Assembly: GCF_017591425.1 (NCBI RefSeq)
Contig: NW_024467083.1
Span: forward strand, 13,817,001-13,881,000
Direction of reading: 5' to 3'
DNA: 64,000 bases
Origin: Ochotona curzoniae
Taxonomy: Eukaryota; Chordata; Mammalia; Lagomorpha; Ochotonidae
The notes beneath the pieces were generated by a model. That model did no database searches. It was not told the DNA's origin and saw only the letters and a program-made list of their open reading frames with translations. Made by a program: the position numbers and the translations under genes. The first letter of the stretch is position 1; the number at the start of each line of letters is the position of its first letter. Below, one piece after another: positions 1 through 11,637 of this stretch.

Positions 1-146
1 GGCTCCTGGCTTTGGATTGGCGCAGCACTGGCCATTGCCATTGCTTGGAACGTGATTCATTGAACTGAGAATCTTCCTCTGTCTCTCCTCTTCTCAGTAT
101 ATCTGATTTTGTAATAAAGATAAATAAATCTTAAAAGAAAGAAATG
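1..146 (+). mobile_element. CSINE-type SINE, 3' part, cut by window start
   Basis: Only the 3' part is inside the window: the 'ggctcctggc' body segment, the CT-rich stretch, and an ATAAA-containing A-rich tail that ends near 146. The rest lies upstream of the window. The divergence looks moderate. Confidence 0.9.
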
Positions 147-1021
147 AAAATTCAATTTCTCATCATTCTGGAGGCTACCTATTTGTATTTAAGGTTGGTT
201 CCCCATTGAGGAATGTGAAGGACACATTGCTGCAAACCTTTCACTGTGTTTTCCTCATGATGTCTTGTTGATGTGTCTTCAAATTATCCAAATTTCCCAA
301 CATTGGTCATACTGCACCAGAATCGGTGTGCATGAGCTCATTTTAGGTTAGTTATTTCTTTATGGAATGTGTGTGGGATATGATTTTATTATATTAATTT
401 TATGGGAATTACATTTCAATTAACAACAATATCCGTCCTATTTTTACCGTGTCCAAAAAAAAAAAAAAAACTGAGATGGCACACGTAAAAACTGAGTAAA
501 TAGTTGAGAAGCTGACTGAAGTTTCTCAGTCATTTGTTACATATAATGACAAAATTGGAAGTGTAGGTATGAGAATCCCAGATAAGAAAGTGCACACACA
601 CACACACACACAGAGTACCAGGCAGATTCCCAGCCATAATGAGCATTAGGCTGGAAAGGCTATAAACTTTGACCGATAAAAGTTTGTCGTACTTTACTGT
701 AGAAGTATCTTCAAATAATCATCTATAGCGTACAGAGAAAGAACTTAGATTAAGGCTTTTAGGGTTTAGGGAAAGAACTACAAATGTGTTAAAAAGATCA
801 TGCTGTACAGAATTTTGTTCTGTCGACAAAAGTTGTCAAGAAGATATTGTTAAAGGTTTAGAATGAGCATCATAATTTATCCGGTTAAATGCCTAGAATT
901 TTTTGAAGAGTTTATTTGAAGATTTCAGGACAACAGTGATGAGGTATAGTAAAGCCAAACCTGGAATGACAAACCTAGAATGTAAAAGAAGCCTCATCTG
1001 CAGAAAGAAAATAATGCTCAC
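147..1021. other. AT-rich sequence without recognised gene
   Basis: No coding frame with recognisable domains and no clear interspersed repeat is visible. It contains an A homopolymer near 456-470 and the CA microsatellite listed separately. An 85-codon reverse frame at 893-1150 runs partly into the adjacent SINE and is not credible as a gene. Confidence 0.6.
593..612. repeat. (CA)n microsatellite
   Basis: About ten uninterrupted CA units can be read directly. The run is short but pure enough to vary in length between individuals. Confidence 0.95.
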
Positions 1022-1333
1022 ATTTAAAAAATATTTATTTATTTGTGTTTTAAGGGCATTTAAAAAGAAAGAGGAGATATAGAAAATTTGGATCCACTGG
1101 TTCACTCCCCAAATGGCCACAATGCTGGAGCTGAGTCCAAAGCAAGCCAAGAGCCAGATGCCTTTTCCAGGTTTTCAACATGGGTGCAGAAGCCCAAATA
1201 CTTGGACCTGGCAACAAGCAGAGAGTTGGATGGGAAGCGCAGCATCCAGGAGTTAATTGGCACCCATTTGATATGCTGGTGCCTGCACCTTTGTGTAAAG
1301 ATCAGTCTGTGCAGTCGCTGTGGTGGCCCCATT
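1022..1333 (-). mobile_element. Old CSINE-type SINE, reverse
   Basis: In reverse orientation the copy begins with a T/A-rich tail complement, then 'ctggttcactcccc', 'gagctgagtc' and 'gagagttggatgggaag'. It is strongly diverged in its tRNA-like head (right side). It is followed after about 40 bp by another copy on the opposite strand, so the two form an inverted SINE pair. Confidence 0.85.
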
Positions 1334-1371
1334 GCTTACCTTTTTAAGAAAAATAATCAGCTGTGTCATAA

Positions 1372-1698
1372 AGGAGAGGGCTAGAGGGATTCGGGATCAA
1401 TAGCTAAATCCTCACCTTGCAAGTGCTGGGATCTGATATGGTGCTGGTTCATTTCCTGCTGTTCCAGTTCTCATCCAGCTCCCTGTTTTGTGACCTGGGA
1501 AAGCAGTTAAGGATGACCCAAAGCCTTGGGACTTTGCACCTCTGTGGGAGACGCGGAGGATGTTCCTGGCCCCTGGTTTCAGAAAGGCTCAGTTTATGCT
1601 TTTGCAGCCACTTGGGGAATGAAGCAGTGAATGGAACATCCTTGTCGCTCCTTAAATCTTTTCTACCTTTCCAAAAAAAAAAAAACCGAACCATTTAA
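1372..1698 (+). mobile_element. CSINE-type SINE
   Basis: The head has 'agctaaatcctcaccttgca' and the body has 'ctgggaaagcagttaaggat' and 'cccaaagccttgggac', followed by a degraded CT-rich segment and a poly(A) run at about 1673-1685. With the reverse copy just upstream it could form a long hairpin in a transcript. Confidence 0.9.
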
Positions 1699-2376
1699 AG
1701 GATTTTTTTACATTGATATCAGACATTCTATAGGAATGGGCATTTAATAAGTTTGAGATAATTTTTCTAATAGTTTATATTAAAATAATTTATAATATGT
1801 ATTTAACATAATAATAACATTCTGCTAATCACTTCAGCTTCTGAAGTAAAGCAAAAAATGTTACATGTGATTCCTGGTACTCCATTTTGTTCTAGAATTT
1901 TTTAGGGGTCTCTCTTTTCATAACTTTTTTTCTTTATACCAGGTTAGTTATTTTTTATTGCATCTTCATAGTTTCTTTTTTCCCTCATCTCTTCCTATGT
2001 TTTAATCCCACATTTAAAAAGTTATATAGTGTGTTTCTTCTGTGCATTGATGCATGTGAGATAAAAATATCTTTTGAACTGCAATAATCAAAATTCAGAT
2101 ATATGATTCACTAAGGCATTCACTTTTTGCTTAGGATGTAATAAATGAATTTAAGAGAAAGATATTCTGAACATAAAAAAGCTTATGTTAAGATTTATTC
2201 TTTCCTTAATCATGCAAAAGAAACAAAAATTCAAATATATAATGAAGAGGTTAAATATTTTGAGCATAATTATTTATTCACTCTGAAAATGAAACTGAGT
2301 TTTGAAATTTTTAAATAAGGATACAGATTAAAATCAATGCAATTTTTATATAAGGGGTACTTTTCCTTTTTGCTCT
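1699..2376. other. AT-rich intergenic-type sequence
   Basis: Very AT-rich with T-runs near 1900-1985. I see no repeat family, RNA gene or coding frame that I can support. Confidence 0.6.
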
Positions 2377-2702
2377 TATTTATTTCTTTATTTTTATTGG
2401 AAAGTCAGATTTACAAAGAAAGGAGAGACAGAAAGAAAAATCCTTCATCTGCTGGTTCACTCTCCAAGTGGCCACTATAGCAGCGGGTGGGCCAATCTGA
2501 AGCCAGGAACATGGAGCCTCTTCTGGGTCTCCCACACAGGTTCAGGGTCCCAAGACTTTGGGCCATCCTCCACTGCTTTACCAAGCCACAGGCAGGGAGC
2601 TGGATGGCAAGTGGAGCAGCTAGGCATGAATGGGAGCCCATATGGGATCCTGACATGTTTAAGGGGAGGATTTTAGCCACTAGTTTATCGTGCTGCACCC
2701 TA
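2377..2702 (-). mobile_element. CSINE-type SINE, reverse
   Basis: Full-length reverse copy from 'tttatttttattggaaagtc' to the head complement at about 2702. The reverse B-box region ('gcatgaatgggagcc') has lost the pol III consensus, so this is an inactive copy of moderate age. Confidence 0.92.
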
Positions 2703-2786
2703 AAGGACAGTTTTTGGGCTAACACCACTATTGCTTGGGAATTTTATGTTTGTAAATTTGCTGAATTTTTTTCTTTGTCATATTAC

Positions 2787-2893
2787 TGAATCTTTATAGC
2801 AACTCTATTGAGGAAATGTTATTTCTGTCTTACCAATGAAGAAACTAAGATCCAAAGAACTAAAACTACTTGCTTAGCGTCTTAAAGTAAGTC
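2787..2893 (-). mobile_element. MIR relic, reverse
   Basis: The segment aligns by eye with the reverse complement of the MIR 3' half. 'Agcaactctattgaggaaat' matches the 'acaaccctatgaggta' region, 'aatgaagaaactaagatcc' matches 'gatgaggaaactgaggc', and 'acttgcttagcgtctta' matches 'acttgcccaaggtca'. MIR is a SINE that amplified early in mammalian history; this copy is about 25-30% diverged. Confidence 0.75.
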
Positions 2894-3220
2894 AATAAAG
2901 ACTGTGTTAATTTGATTTTCAATGTGATACTCTCAAAGACTGCTTTGTTCCTTGCCTGGCTGGGCAGAATAGTGGAAATCTGTATCTCACAGAAGAGAAC
3001 CCAACAAGTTCAGATGATGTATGGTTTCTCATGCTTCCAAATTAGATGTACCACGTAGGATAGTGAAAATTACATTTTTATGAAAGAATGCAGTAATATT
3101 TAATCTATGATGATCGACACTATTTTTGTGATTTTTATTGCTAAGTTGTTAATAGATACAGAAACCTTTAAATTACATAAACAAAAATACGATTTTATCT
3201 TGTTATTATGTGATGTACAC
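2894..3220. other. Unassigned sequence between MIR and SINE
   Basis: Contains no supported gene or repeat. The reverse SINE that follows begins with its A-tail complement near 3221. Confidence 0.5.
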
Positions 3221-3540
3221 TTTAAAAAAAGACAGATATTCATTTTTATTAGAAAGGCAGGTTTACAGAGAGAAGGAAAAGCAGAAAGATCCCCCTTTCA
3301 TTGGTTCATTCTACTAATGGTTGCAATGGCCGGAGCTGACCCAGTTTGAAGCCAGAAGCCAGGAGCCCGTTCTGGGTCTCTCTTTTGCAAGCAGGGTCCC
3401 AAGACTTGGGGCTGTCCTCTGTTTTCCCAGGCCACGAGCTGGTTGTGAAGTAGAGCAGTCAGAACATGAACTGATGCACGCATGGAATGCTGGTATTTGC
3501 AGGTAGAGGATAAAACAGTTGAGTCATTGAGATGGCCCTG
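3221..3540 (-). mobile_element. CSINE-type SINE, reverse
   Basis: The order on the plus strand is tail complement, 'ttcattggttcattctac', 'gcaatggccggagctgac', 'gccaggagcccgttctgggt', then a degraded head ending near 3540. Several small deletions relative to younger copies indicate an old insertion. Confidence 0.88.
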
Positions 3541-4215
3541 AGGTATGCTTTTATAAATATTATTCATAACACATTGCATGTTATATATGTGTATATAAAG
3601 CTGAATTATAATTACTATTTATGTTTAATATATCAATTAATTTTAACACAAAGTTTAATGTTTTCATTATTTGTATTCAATTTTAATAAAAGTAACATGA
3701 AAACTTCAAAACTTAGTTCTTGCTAAATTACAAAATTTTATATTGGAAATATCTGTTCATTTTTTCCATTTCTTGTGAAGATTGCTTTAATCTTTTAAAT
3801 GATTCACCATGATACATAGGTATTATTTCCCAAAGAGGAGAAAAGCATTATTTCTTTGACAGTTGAGTATCTTAGAAAGTAGCAGGGGTTTGGAACCAAA
3901 AAAATAGATTACAAACCTTTTGAGCAAGAAGATAATAGGAGCTTATTGCTAATGGTGAGCTCGCTTTTAGGGCAGACTTCTTCAAATATCGGTGAGAAAA
4001 GGTACATTTTAAATGAAAGAGAATAGAGAAAGGTAAAGGTAGAAAATACTTTTTGTGTAAGTGAAATAATGAGCATTTTCTCAATAAGATATTATTTTTA
4101 GATATTATAAAGGCTTTTAAGCTTTTTAGCACAATGTCCTGTACTTTCTGATTTATAGATTGTATAGTTAATTTATGCACACTCTGTAAAAATATATTGA
4201 TTGTATGGAATCGGT
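3541..4215. other. AT-rich sequence, no feature recognised
   Basis: Low-complexity AT sequence. A 117-codon reverse frame (3872-4225) runs into the neighbouring SINE, shows no domain, and is rejected as a gene. Confidence 0.55.
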
Positions 4216-4450
4216 ACTCTGGCACGGCTGGCTAAATCATTGGGATGACAGGATGACATATCAGAGTACCTAGTTTGAGTTTCAGCATCCGTGTGAGAGA
4301 CCAGGAAGAGGCTCCTGGTTTCGGATTGGCGCAGCTCCAGCCATTGAGGACACTTGGGGGGGTGAATCATTGCATAAAAGATCTTCCTCTCTGTCTCTCC
4401 TCTCTGTATATCCAACTTTCCAACAAAAAATAATGAATCATAAAAAAAAC
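4216..4450 (+). mobile_element. CSINE-type SINE with rearranged 5' half
   Basis: The 3' half from about 4290 ('gtgagagaccaggaagaggc' through 'cctctctgtatatccaactt') is well preserved, including the A-rich tail. The 5' half is shortened and unlike the consensus, so internal deletion or rearrangement is likely. Confidence 0.85.
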
Positions 4451-4462
4451 CAAACAAACCAA

Positions 4463-4607
4463 AAAGAGGTTCCTGTATCCTAGCTTTGGACTGGTTCATC
4501 TCTGGTCATTGAGGTCATTTGATGAATGAATGAATGTATGAAAGATCTTACTGTGTCTTTCCTTCTCTCTGTAAAATCTACCTTCCTAATAAAAATAATA
4601 TAATTTG
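4463..4607 (+). mobile_element. CSINE 3' fragment in tandem with the preceding copy
   Basis: A second 3' end starts right after the A-tail of the preceding copy. It has 'ctagctttggactggttc', a degraded CT-rich stretch and 'cttcctaataaaaataata'. It is more diverged than its neighbour, so two events of different age are likelier than a recent duplication. Confidence 0.8.
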
Positions 4608-4856
4608 TAAAGAGAATTTAAGTGTATGCACATTTATTCTTTTGAATCTTAATTATATGACAACAAAAAAAGACAAAAGCAAAAACAAAATGAATCAAAA
4701 CAAGCATGTTGAGAAGATACACAGAAATAGTTTTTATCCATGATAACAAGCAGTGTGAAACAACTGGCAAAGGTAATGTGGCTATGACATAAAATATGAC
4801 AGTTGTCATTTTATAAGCTTGATTGAGAACATCTCTTTCCTCTAGTTATGTTCCTT

Positions 4857-5190
4857 TAAAAAATAAAGATTTCTTTATTTGTTTATTCATATATTTTTAT
4901 TTGAAAGAGTTAAAGAGAGAAGGGAAGAGAGAGATATCTTCCATCTGCTGGTTCACTCCCCAAATGCTCTCAACTTTTGGAGTTGAGCTGATTCAAAGAT
5001 CAGAGGCAGTGGCTGCTTCCGGATCTCCAAAATGGGTTCAGGAGACCAAAGACATGAACCATCATTTGTTGCTTTCCCAGGACATAGGCAGAGAGCTGAA
5101 TTGGACATGGAACAGCTGGGACATGAGACAGAGTCCATATGCGACACAAACATTACAGTTGGAGGATGAGAGTCCCTGCTTTAATTAAGA
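4857..5190 (-). mobile_element. Old CSINE-type SINE, reverse
   Basis: Reverse copy with 'ccatctgctggttcactccc', 'gctttcccaggacataggca' and 'gctgggacatgagacagagt'. The 'gacatga' form of the B-box region resembles older lagomorph C repeats more than the young copies here. Confidence 0.88.
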
Positions 5191-5261
5191 ACCCCAAAAA
5201 CAAAAAAAAAATTGAAAACATTCTACATGGAAGGGTGGAAGGGTCAATCAAGAATTAAGAG

Positions 5262-5424
5262 TGAGTGGGTATGGCACAGTAGCCTATTGGCTAAATCCTT
5301 GCCTTGCGTGTGCTTGGATCCCAAATGGGCACTAGTTCATGTCCTGCATACTCCACTTCTCATCCAGCTCCTTATTTGTGGCCTGGGAAAGCATCAAAGG
5401 ATGCCCCAAAGCCTGTGATATGGT
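5262..5424 (+). mobile_element. CSINE 5' half, 3' truncated
   Basis: Contains the tRNA-like head ('ggcacagtagcctattggct') and the body up to 'atgccccaaagcctgtgata', then stops abruptly. The 3' body, CT-rich stretch and tail are missing, so it was broken by deletion or recombination after insertion. Confidence 0.88.
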
Positions 5425-7501
5425 CATTTTTTTTTCAGTCTGTACGAAGAATGGACTATTCCCTCCTTTCTGATATCTAGAGAAAACAGAATCCTGTGAC
5501 TCCAGTATGATATGGATTAAGTTATGTTTTCCTAGGGTCCAAGTTACTTCAGATAAGGTTAAGACTGCATGCATTAGAGAAGGTTGGCAAAGCCAGGCTT
5601 CAGATTTTTGAGACATTATTGCCTATTTTTGTCATGTTATCATCTACATCACATAGAACAATAATCTGCGAATGAGAAAACCGAGAAAGTATTGAACAAT
5701 GTCTTAGAACCCTTTTGCCAATATAGTCCAAGTTGAGTGAACTGAATTGTGGCGACATCAAAAGTGAGCTTAAATTGGGAGTTGGAGAGTAAAGATGTAA
5801 AATCTAGCATCTTTGAAGTTTAAAATTGTAAGCTATTAGTTCCTTCTGGAATTTGGACAGTAAAGTATAAATGCCAGGAAGCACCAGGTGAATTAAGATC
5901 ATGGCCTCACTAATGAGGTGGAGGACCTATACTAGCGCCTAGCATCTGGGCAAGGGTAAAGAGTTCCCCAGTGGTCCGTCATGCTGACTGTTACACGGAT
6001 GGCAACAGTCTCCCTCCCCAGCCACCCTGAGTTTATCCCTGTGTTAGGCACAGGAAGGCTGTGTGCAAGGAGGAATGTGCAGGGGGCAAGACACAAAGCT
6101 CCCTGTTCCAGCATCACCTCGGTCCTCACTGAGAATATTTTATTTGCTTTCTTGCATTTTGTTTTGAATTTACTTGTAGATCATTTTATGCAATAATCAT
6201 CTTATTTTGTGATAAACTGCAGTACTTAAATTTCATTCATTATATTATTCTTTGGACATTTTCAGTGTTATAATTACATGCAAATAAAAATTTCTAAAAA
6301 TTAATTACCAGTTAAATTGTCACATTGAAGATAGAGAAAAACAAAAATCATGCAAAGAAGCAGAAATCATTTCTGCTTAAAAAATGACAAGGTATAAAAT
6401 GAAGACACAAATGTTTTACAAAAGAAAAATACTATAAAAATTGTCAAGTGAAATTTGAAATGAAAAAGATCACTCTCAGTTTTGTTTTTCTTAAACACTT
6501 CTTAAATTTAATTACAGTAGAAAAAGAGTATTGAAAAATTAAAAAAGCCAAGTTAAGTATGATGCTATATTTTCATTTCTGATACAGGATTAGAATAACA
6601 GAGTGGATAATTTTTAAAGTTGGTTAGAAAACACAGGAACAAATATCTCAGTAAAAGCAATGAAAGCCCTGAAGTATAAATGTGGATTTAGTATCATACA
6701 TTTTTATCCAGAATTTGCTTTTTTATTTTTCAAAACAATCTATCAAATGTTTCGAGACCTATTAAACTGTTAAAACTCTGATGAACAATTTGCTATTTCC
6801 AAAGAAAGCTTTGCAGGTGCTTACTATTAAGTATGAGCATAACCATGTTTTACTTTAAAAGAAATAGCTTTGTATTCAGAAAGATGTTTCAGACTTTGAA
6901 CAAGTACCCATTCCTGTCACTTCATAAATTTATAGAGAAACCCCAGCTCCTTTCCTTCAGGATAAATTATTACCTGCAATAAATCCTGGTTCACAATATA
7001 GTTTTAGGATCAACTCATAAAATAGAAAAACATTAGAGAATCTATGCAAAAAAGGAAATTCAATGAAGGACTTTTGGTGCTCATTATGTCATTAGAAAGG
7101 GTGGGAATATTATTTTTATACTTGGATCTTGGAATTATTCCTAAAAGAAATACAGAAATGATCTTGCAGGAAATATTAACTTGCCCAGAAAGGTAAGATT
7201 AGAAAGATCAGTTCTAGAAACAATGGGTTTCCAACACAGTGCATGCTAGCTCGCAAGCACAGTCAGGTAATTGGGATCATGAGGCTGTTGTAACCTGCAG
7301 TGTCTATCCATCTAGCTGATGCCTAAAAACAGGATTTGAAGTCTGGCTTCTGCTTCTGGCAAATGCCCATGTTCATAACAAGGATTTTGTGTTTTGTCTG
7401 ACAGTATAACTAATTATATTATGAGAAATGATCAAATTGAGATTAAAATGTACATTATAAAAATGCTTTAGTTTGAGAAAATTTCCTAGATAAGACCAAT
7501 C
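5425..7501. other. SINE-free AT-rich block with a GC-richer island
   Basis: No gene recognised. Positions about 5880-6125 are GC-richer than the surroundings and carry short open frames on both strands (71 codons plus, 65 minus) with no domain. The rest is AT-rich and looks unique. Confidence 0.5.
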
Positions 7502-7821
7502 CTGGACCCAGCACGGTAGCCTAGCAGGTAAAGTCCTTGCCTTGCACGCACTGGGATCCCATATGGGTGCAGGTTTTAATCCCAGCGGAGGCCCCACTTT
7601 CTGTCCAGCTCACAATGGCCTGGGAAAACAGTCAAGAATGGCCCAAAGCCTTTGCATCTTGCACCCATGTAGGAGACCTGGAAGAAGCTCCTGGCTCCTG
7701 GCTTCAGATTGGCTCAGCTCCAGCTGTTGTGGTCACTTGTGGAGTGAACCATCAGAGGAAAGATCTTCCTCCCTGTCTCTCCTCCTCTCTGTATATCTGA
7801 CTTTCTAATAAAAAATAAAAG
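7502..7821 (+). mobile_element. CSINE-type SINE, full length
   Basis: Complete copy: head 'cagcacggtagcctagcagg', a B-box-like 'aggttttaatccca' that has lost the consensus C, body 'cagtcaagaatggcccaaag', CT-rich stretch and 'ctttctaataaaa' tail. It is followed directly by a CT tract. Confidence 0.94.
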
Positions 7822-7845
7822 CTCTCTCTCTTTCTCTCTCTCTCT
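7822..7845. repeat. (CT)n-rich tract
   Basis: A nearly pure CT tract sits just after the A-tail of the upstream SINE, as expected for microsatellite growth at a SINE 3' end. Confidence 0.85.
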
Positions 7846-9446
7846 AAGGCAGATCCTAACTGAGTCATGACTCGATACCTAAACATCAACAAAATGCGTT
7901 AGGCTAAGTGTGGAAAAGAACATAGCCACGTTGAGAATGTCTCATGGATTCTGCTAAGGAGATTGAGCTGTAGTTTATATTAATAGAGAGCCGCTGAAGT
8001 TGTGTTTAGACTTTCTATGCCACCTTAGCAATGGTGAGGAAAAGGGTTTAATGGTGAATGGAAGAAGAACAGACTAAGTAAAGACAGTTATTGCACCCCA
8101 GTGGTTTTCTATATGAGACACTGAGTGCTTAAATTACATATTTTATATACTCTCTACAAATTATGGTATTGCATGTATAATTTGCACATTTGATTTCAAT
8201 TATAAGTGTAGTTTTTTTCTCTCTAGGGCATTATAAAATTCTCATGAAATCAAGCAAGTCTTATTAAATCTTCTGTGTTCAGGACTTAAAAGAGTAACAT
8301 TCTAATCGTAGCAGTTAATCAAATGATGATTCGAAATTATTCAAAGAAAATACTCAGCAAAGCCATTTCATATATGGAATTTAAATGATAATAGTTTTGA
8401 GTCTAGCAGTGCTATTTATTCAATAAAATTCTGAGTGGATAATGTAAAAGCAAAAATATCAAATAGTTATAATTTGGCTTTAAAAGTTGATATTGAAAAG
8501 AACTAACATAAATATGTGAAATTTAACAGGGCTATAGATTATCTCATATTATTTTCTGAGAAAAGTGAACTGCATGTTATTGTAGTAAATCCTAAGATAA
8601 TCTGAATGAACCTGTCCTGATTCATGCTGTGCCCTGAATCAAAGTAATGTGAGATCAATTGTGTTATTACCTAACCTGCATACTTAAGTTACTGTTTTTC
8701 TCATAGGGAGATACTGAAAATCAAAGACCTACTTATTAAATCATGCTTGAATTTTCTAAGTATAAATGGGAAATCACAATAGTACAGAATATTCTTGTTA
8801 TATCTTACTCTCAATAAATGCACTTAGCTGATAATTTGAAAGTGACTGTTGTAGTTGAAACATTTTGAAAAGAATGATTTGGTCAGTTCTAAAAGGATGG
8901 TATCAACTGGCTTCATAGCAAAGAAAATAAATGAGTAGGACATATGTTGCTAGGATTTTAAGAAGCAGCTGTGAAAACTGACAGAGGGTGGACAAACACA
9001 GATGGTTAGAAGATAAATGGTAATAGCCTAAGATAAAAAATAAAGTGGAAAGGTCACGTTCTTTAGAATATCCTGGTCTTGTCCTACAGTAATGTGGGAG
9101 TTTATTTTTAAAATGTTCCATAAAAGTCTTTTTTCCCCCTAAATCAACTCAAAATTACTTTATACAATTTATAAGTGCTTCCTCCATTACATTTGTAATT
9201 ATGCATGTTTTCATTAATAGGTTAGTTGAACTTTAAATTTCTTAGATATGTTTTATTAAAAATAAAGTGGTATATATTTTTACGGTTTCATGTTAATAAT
9301 GGTTTTCTAAAGCCCTGACATTTTTAGGCAACGTCAATTTTTAGTTAACATCACAAAGAATGCAGCTAAGAAACAGGTTTTGCTTTATATATAGATATAT
9401 AAACTTTTTTATGTATATACTTTTTTTTTGACAGAAAAGTTTGTTT

Positions 9447-9552
9447 GCAAAGGAACCAGGTAAGCAGGGAAGGGAGAGGGAAGGGAAGCGCCTCCAGAGG
9501 AAAAGCCGGGAGGTGGGGTGCCTCTCGAAAGAGGAGGGAGAGAGAGACACCA
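9447..9552. other. Purine-rich, GC-richer block of unknown origin
   Basis: About 105 bp is mostly G and A on the plus strand, with two CpGs, inside very AT-rich DNA. It holds a small perfect hairpin: CCTCT at 9521-9525, loop CGAA, AGAGG at 9530-9534. It is flanked upstream by a T-run (9421-9429). It does not match the SINE of this window. It could be an LTR or L1 leader fragment, or a low-complexity tract. Confidence 0.45.
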
Positions 9553-9950
9553 TGCTTTTTATGTATTTTTTTTATCTTCCTCCCCTTCTCAGATACCTGG
9601 TTTAACACATGTACAAATGATCTTTTATCCCTTTGTTGAGAACTTTATAAACTTGCATTAGTGGCTGTAAATGGGACCAAAAGCTTATGTTGAATATCAT
9701 ATTCCTCATTTAAAGTTACTTTTAAAATGCAGACAAATTAATATTTCTTAAGATTTTAATATTCTTATCAGTAGCTGAGCATGTTTGCATTATGATTTTT
9801 CAGTGAGACAGTAATGATAATCGTGTTATCACTATTCGACACCATAAACTCTTATTTTGGCCATGTTGCTGTGAAAAACAAGATCTACATACTGTTATTA
9901 AAATGTCCCAGAATTCTATATTCTCCGGATCACTTTCTGTACATTATGTG

Positions 9951-10010
9951 AATGAAAACACTGGCACTTAGGTTCATTGTATTGTCTCAAGTCACAAGGA
10001 TTGTTGGTAT
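9951..10010 (-). mobile_element. Possible MIR/L2 relic
   Basis: The sequence 'gaaaacactggcacttaggt' followed by 'gtctcaagtcacaagga' weakly parallels the reverse MIR core ('gaggaaactgaggca' then 'cttgcccaaggtcacac'). The match is short and diverged. Confidence 0.35.
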
Positions 10011-11623
10011 TTAACATAGAACACTAGTCTAAACTAGTTTAATCTAAGCACCGTGCCTGTAGGTACTATAATATACATAAAGAAAGCTCACTGAAACAGT
10101 ATAAAAATGTGAGTCCTTCATCAATATTAAGCCAACAATGCTTAGATATCATTTGCTTGTAGTACACAAATTACAACCATTGAATTTTCCTTATGTTTCT
10201 TCTTTCTCCCAAATTGCTTGTCTTGTATCTTTTTCAAAATAGAGACATTATTCTGACCCTTCTAAGCACAAGACTGACTAATCTAATAAAATAATTGCTT
10301 TGGAAAAGCACTATAAATAAAATGCACCTCGTACAATTGATGACACATTTTAAACCACATCCTCAACAAGAAAGCACTTTGATTTTTGTCAGTTTGATTA
10401 CTGTTAGAAATTCCAGGCAAAATGGAAAAGAAAAAAATGCATCATTTGAATCTGATGAGTAATAATTTGAAAGAGTCTAAGACTGATGATTTGCTTCAAT
10501 TATACTATTTGGAGTATACTGAGTAAATTATATGTTGACAAATACTGCAACACATACTTGACCAATACAGTTATCTAAAATATAGTCCCAACATTTAAGA
10601 ATTTACAGAGAGAGAAGATAGAAGAATGACATCTACAGAAATTCAGGGAATGAATGGCAACAAAAGATGTGCGTGAGAACCCAACAGAGGGAGAAGTTAT
10701 CAGGGAAAGCTTTTGCAAAAGCTCACGTTCCCCTTAAGTTTTCTAGGATAAATTGAACTTTGCCAAGGACATTTGATTATTTTGTGCATTTGGCTTGAGT
10801 GAAGATTTTACTAGATACTTAGTGCTCAGAAAAATGAAGAGACATGTAAATTCATTCAGTTCTGTAGTTTCATCGTCCGTTGAGAATAGGTGAACACAAG
10901 CAGAAGTAATGAAGCTTGCATAACAGTATAAAGGCTTTTCACACTGTACTAAAAAGGCAAAAAGATGTATTTTTCCATTAGACATGGAAATGACATATTT
11001 TCTTTTTACGCTTTAGAAAGTAGATTGTACCACATGTTTGGATGACAAAAAAGATGCAAAGTCTAAAACTTTCATGTGCTAATATATTAAGTAAATTTTA
11101 AAAGGCTCTCCATCATGTATTTCCAAAATTTATTTTCCTTTTGTATCATAAAGACAACAACTCTACAAAGTTTACCTGAAAATTTTATGGTCATGTAATT
11201 ATGAATTCAGGGATAACACCCAATTGGGTGTCCCATCGAATTTAATCCTGGAACTTATTCTTTAGCTTTTTATTCTTGATGTTTTCTATGGTGCTTACAT
11301 AAGCTGCTGAATATTATGTGATATTATATGCTATGTCAAATGACTGTAAGATGCATGAATATAGGTATTTTAATATTATTTTGTCTGCTTAGTTCTTGCT
11401 GAATGGGGATAAATATAATTGGGTTACCCATGATTATGTCAAAGAATTATTTGCTTGATTTAGGAAGTCTGGTAGATTGTAAAGGTGGCTTGGAATAAAT
11501 ATTTTGCTAATTTAAGAAATGAGTATTTCAGATGCAAAAAAATTCAAAAAGACAGATTGGGGAAAATCTAAAAGTTATGACTGAGGAAGTATACGTTGAA
11601 ATATTTTTAGAAATCATGTGGTA

Positions 11624-11637
11624 AGAGAAGATAGGTC
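11624..11637. repeat. Target-site duplication, left copy
   Basis: AGAGAAGATAGGTC here is repeated exactly at 11976-11989, right after the A-tail of the intervening SINE. This 14-bp duplication is the expected scar of L1-mediated target-primed insertion. Confidence 0.93.

Larger units (their letters stand above)
7846..11623. other. SINE-free AT-rich region
   Basis: No coding gene is supported; reverse frames of 70 to 80 codons (8903-9121, 10743-10985) have no recognisable motif. It contains a purine-rich GC-richer block (9447-9552) and a weak MIR/L2-like segment (9951-10010), both listed separately. The remainder looks like unique sequence. Confidence 0.55.

Noticed and set aside
593..612. 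Z-DNA or regulatory role for the CA repeat
   Set aside because: Short common microsatellite with no supporting context.
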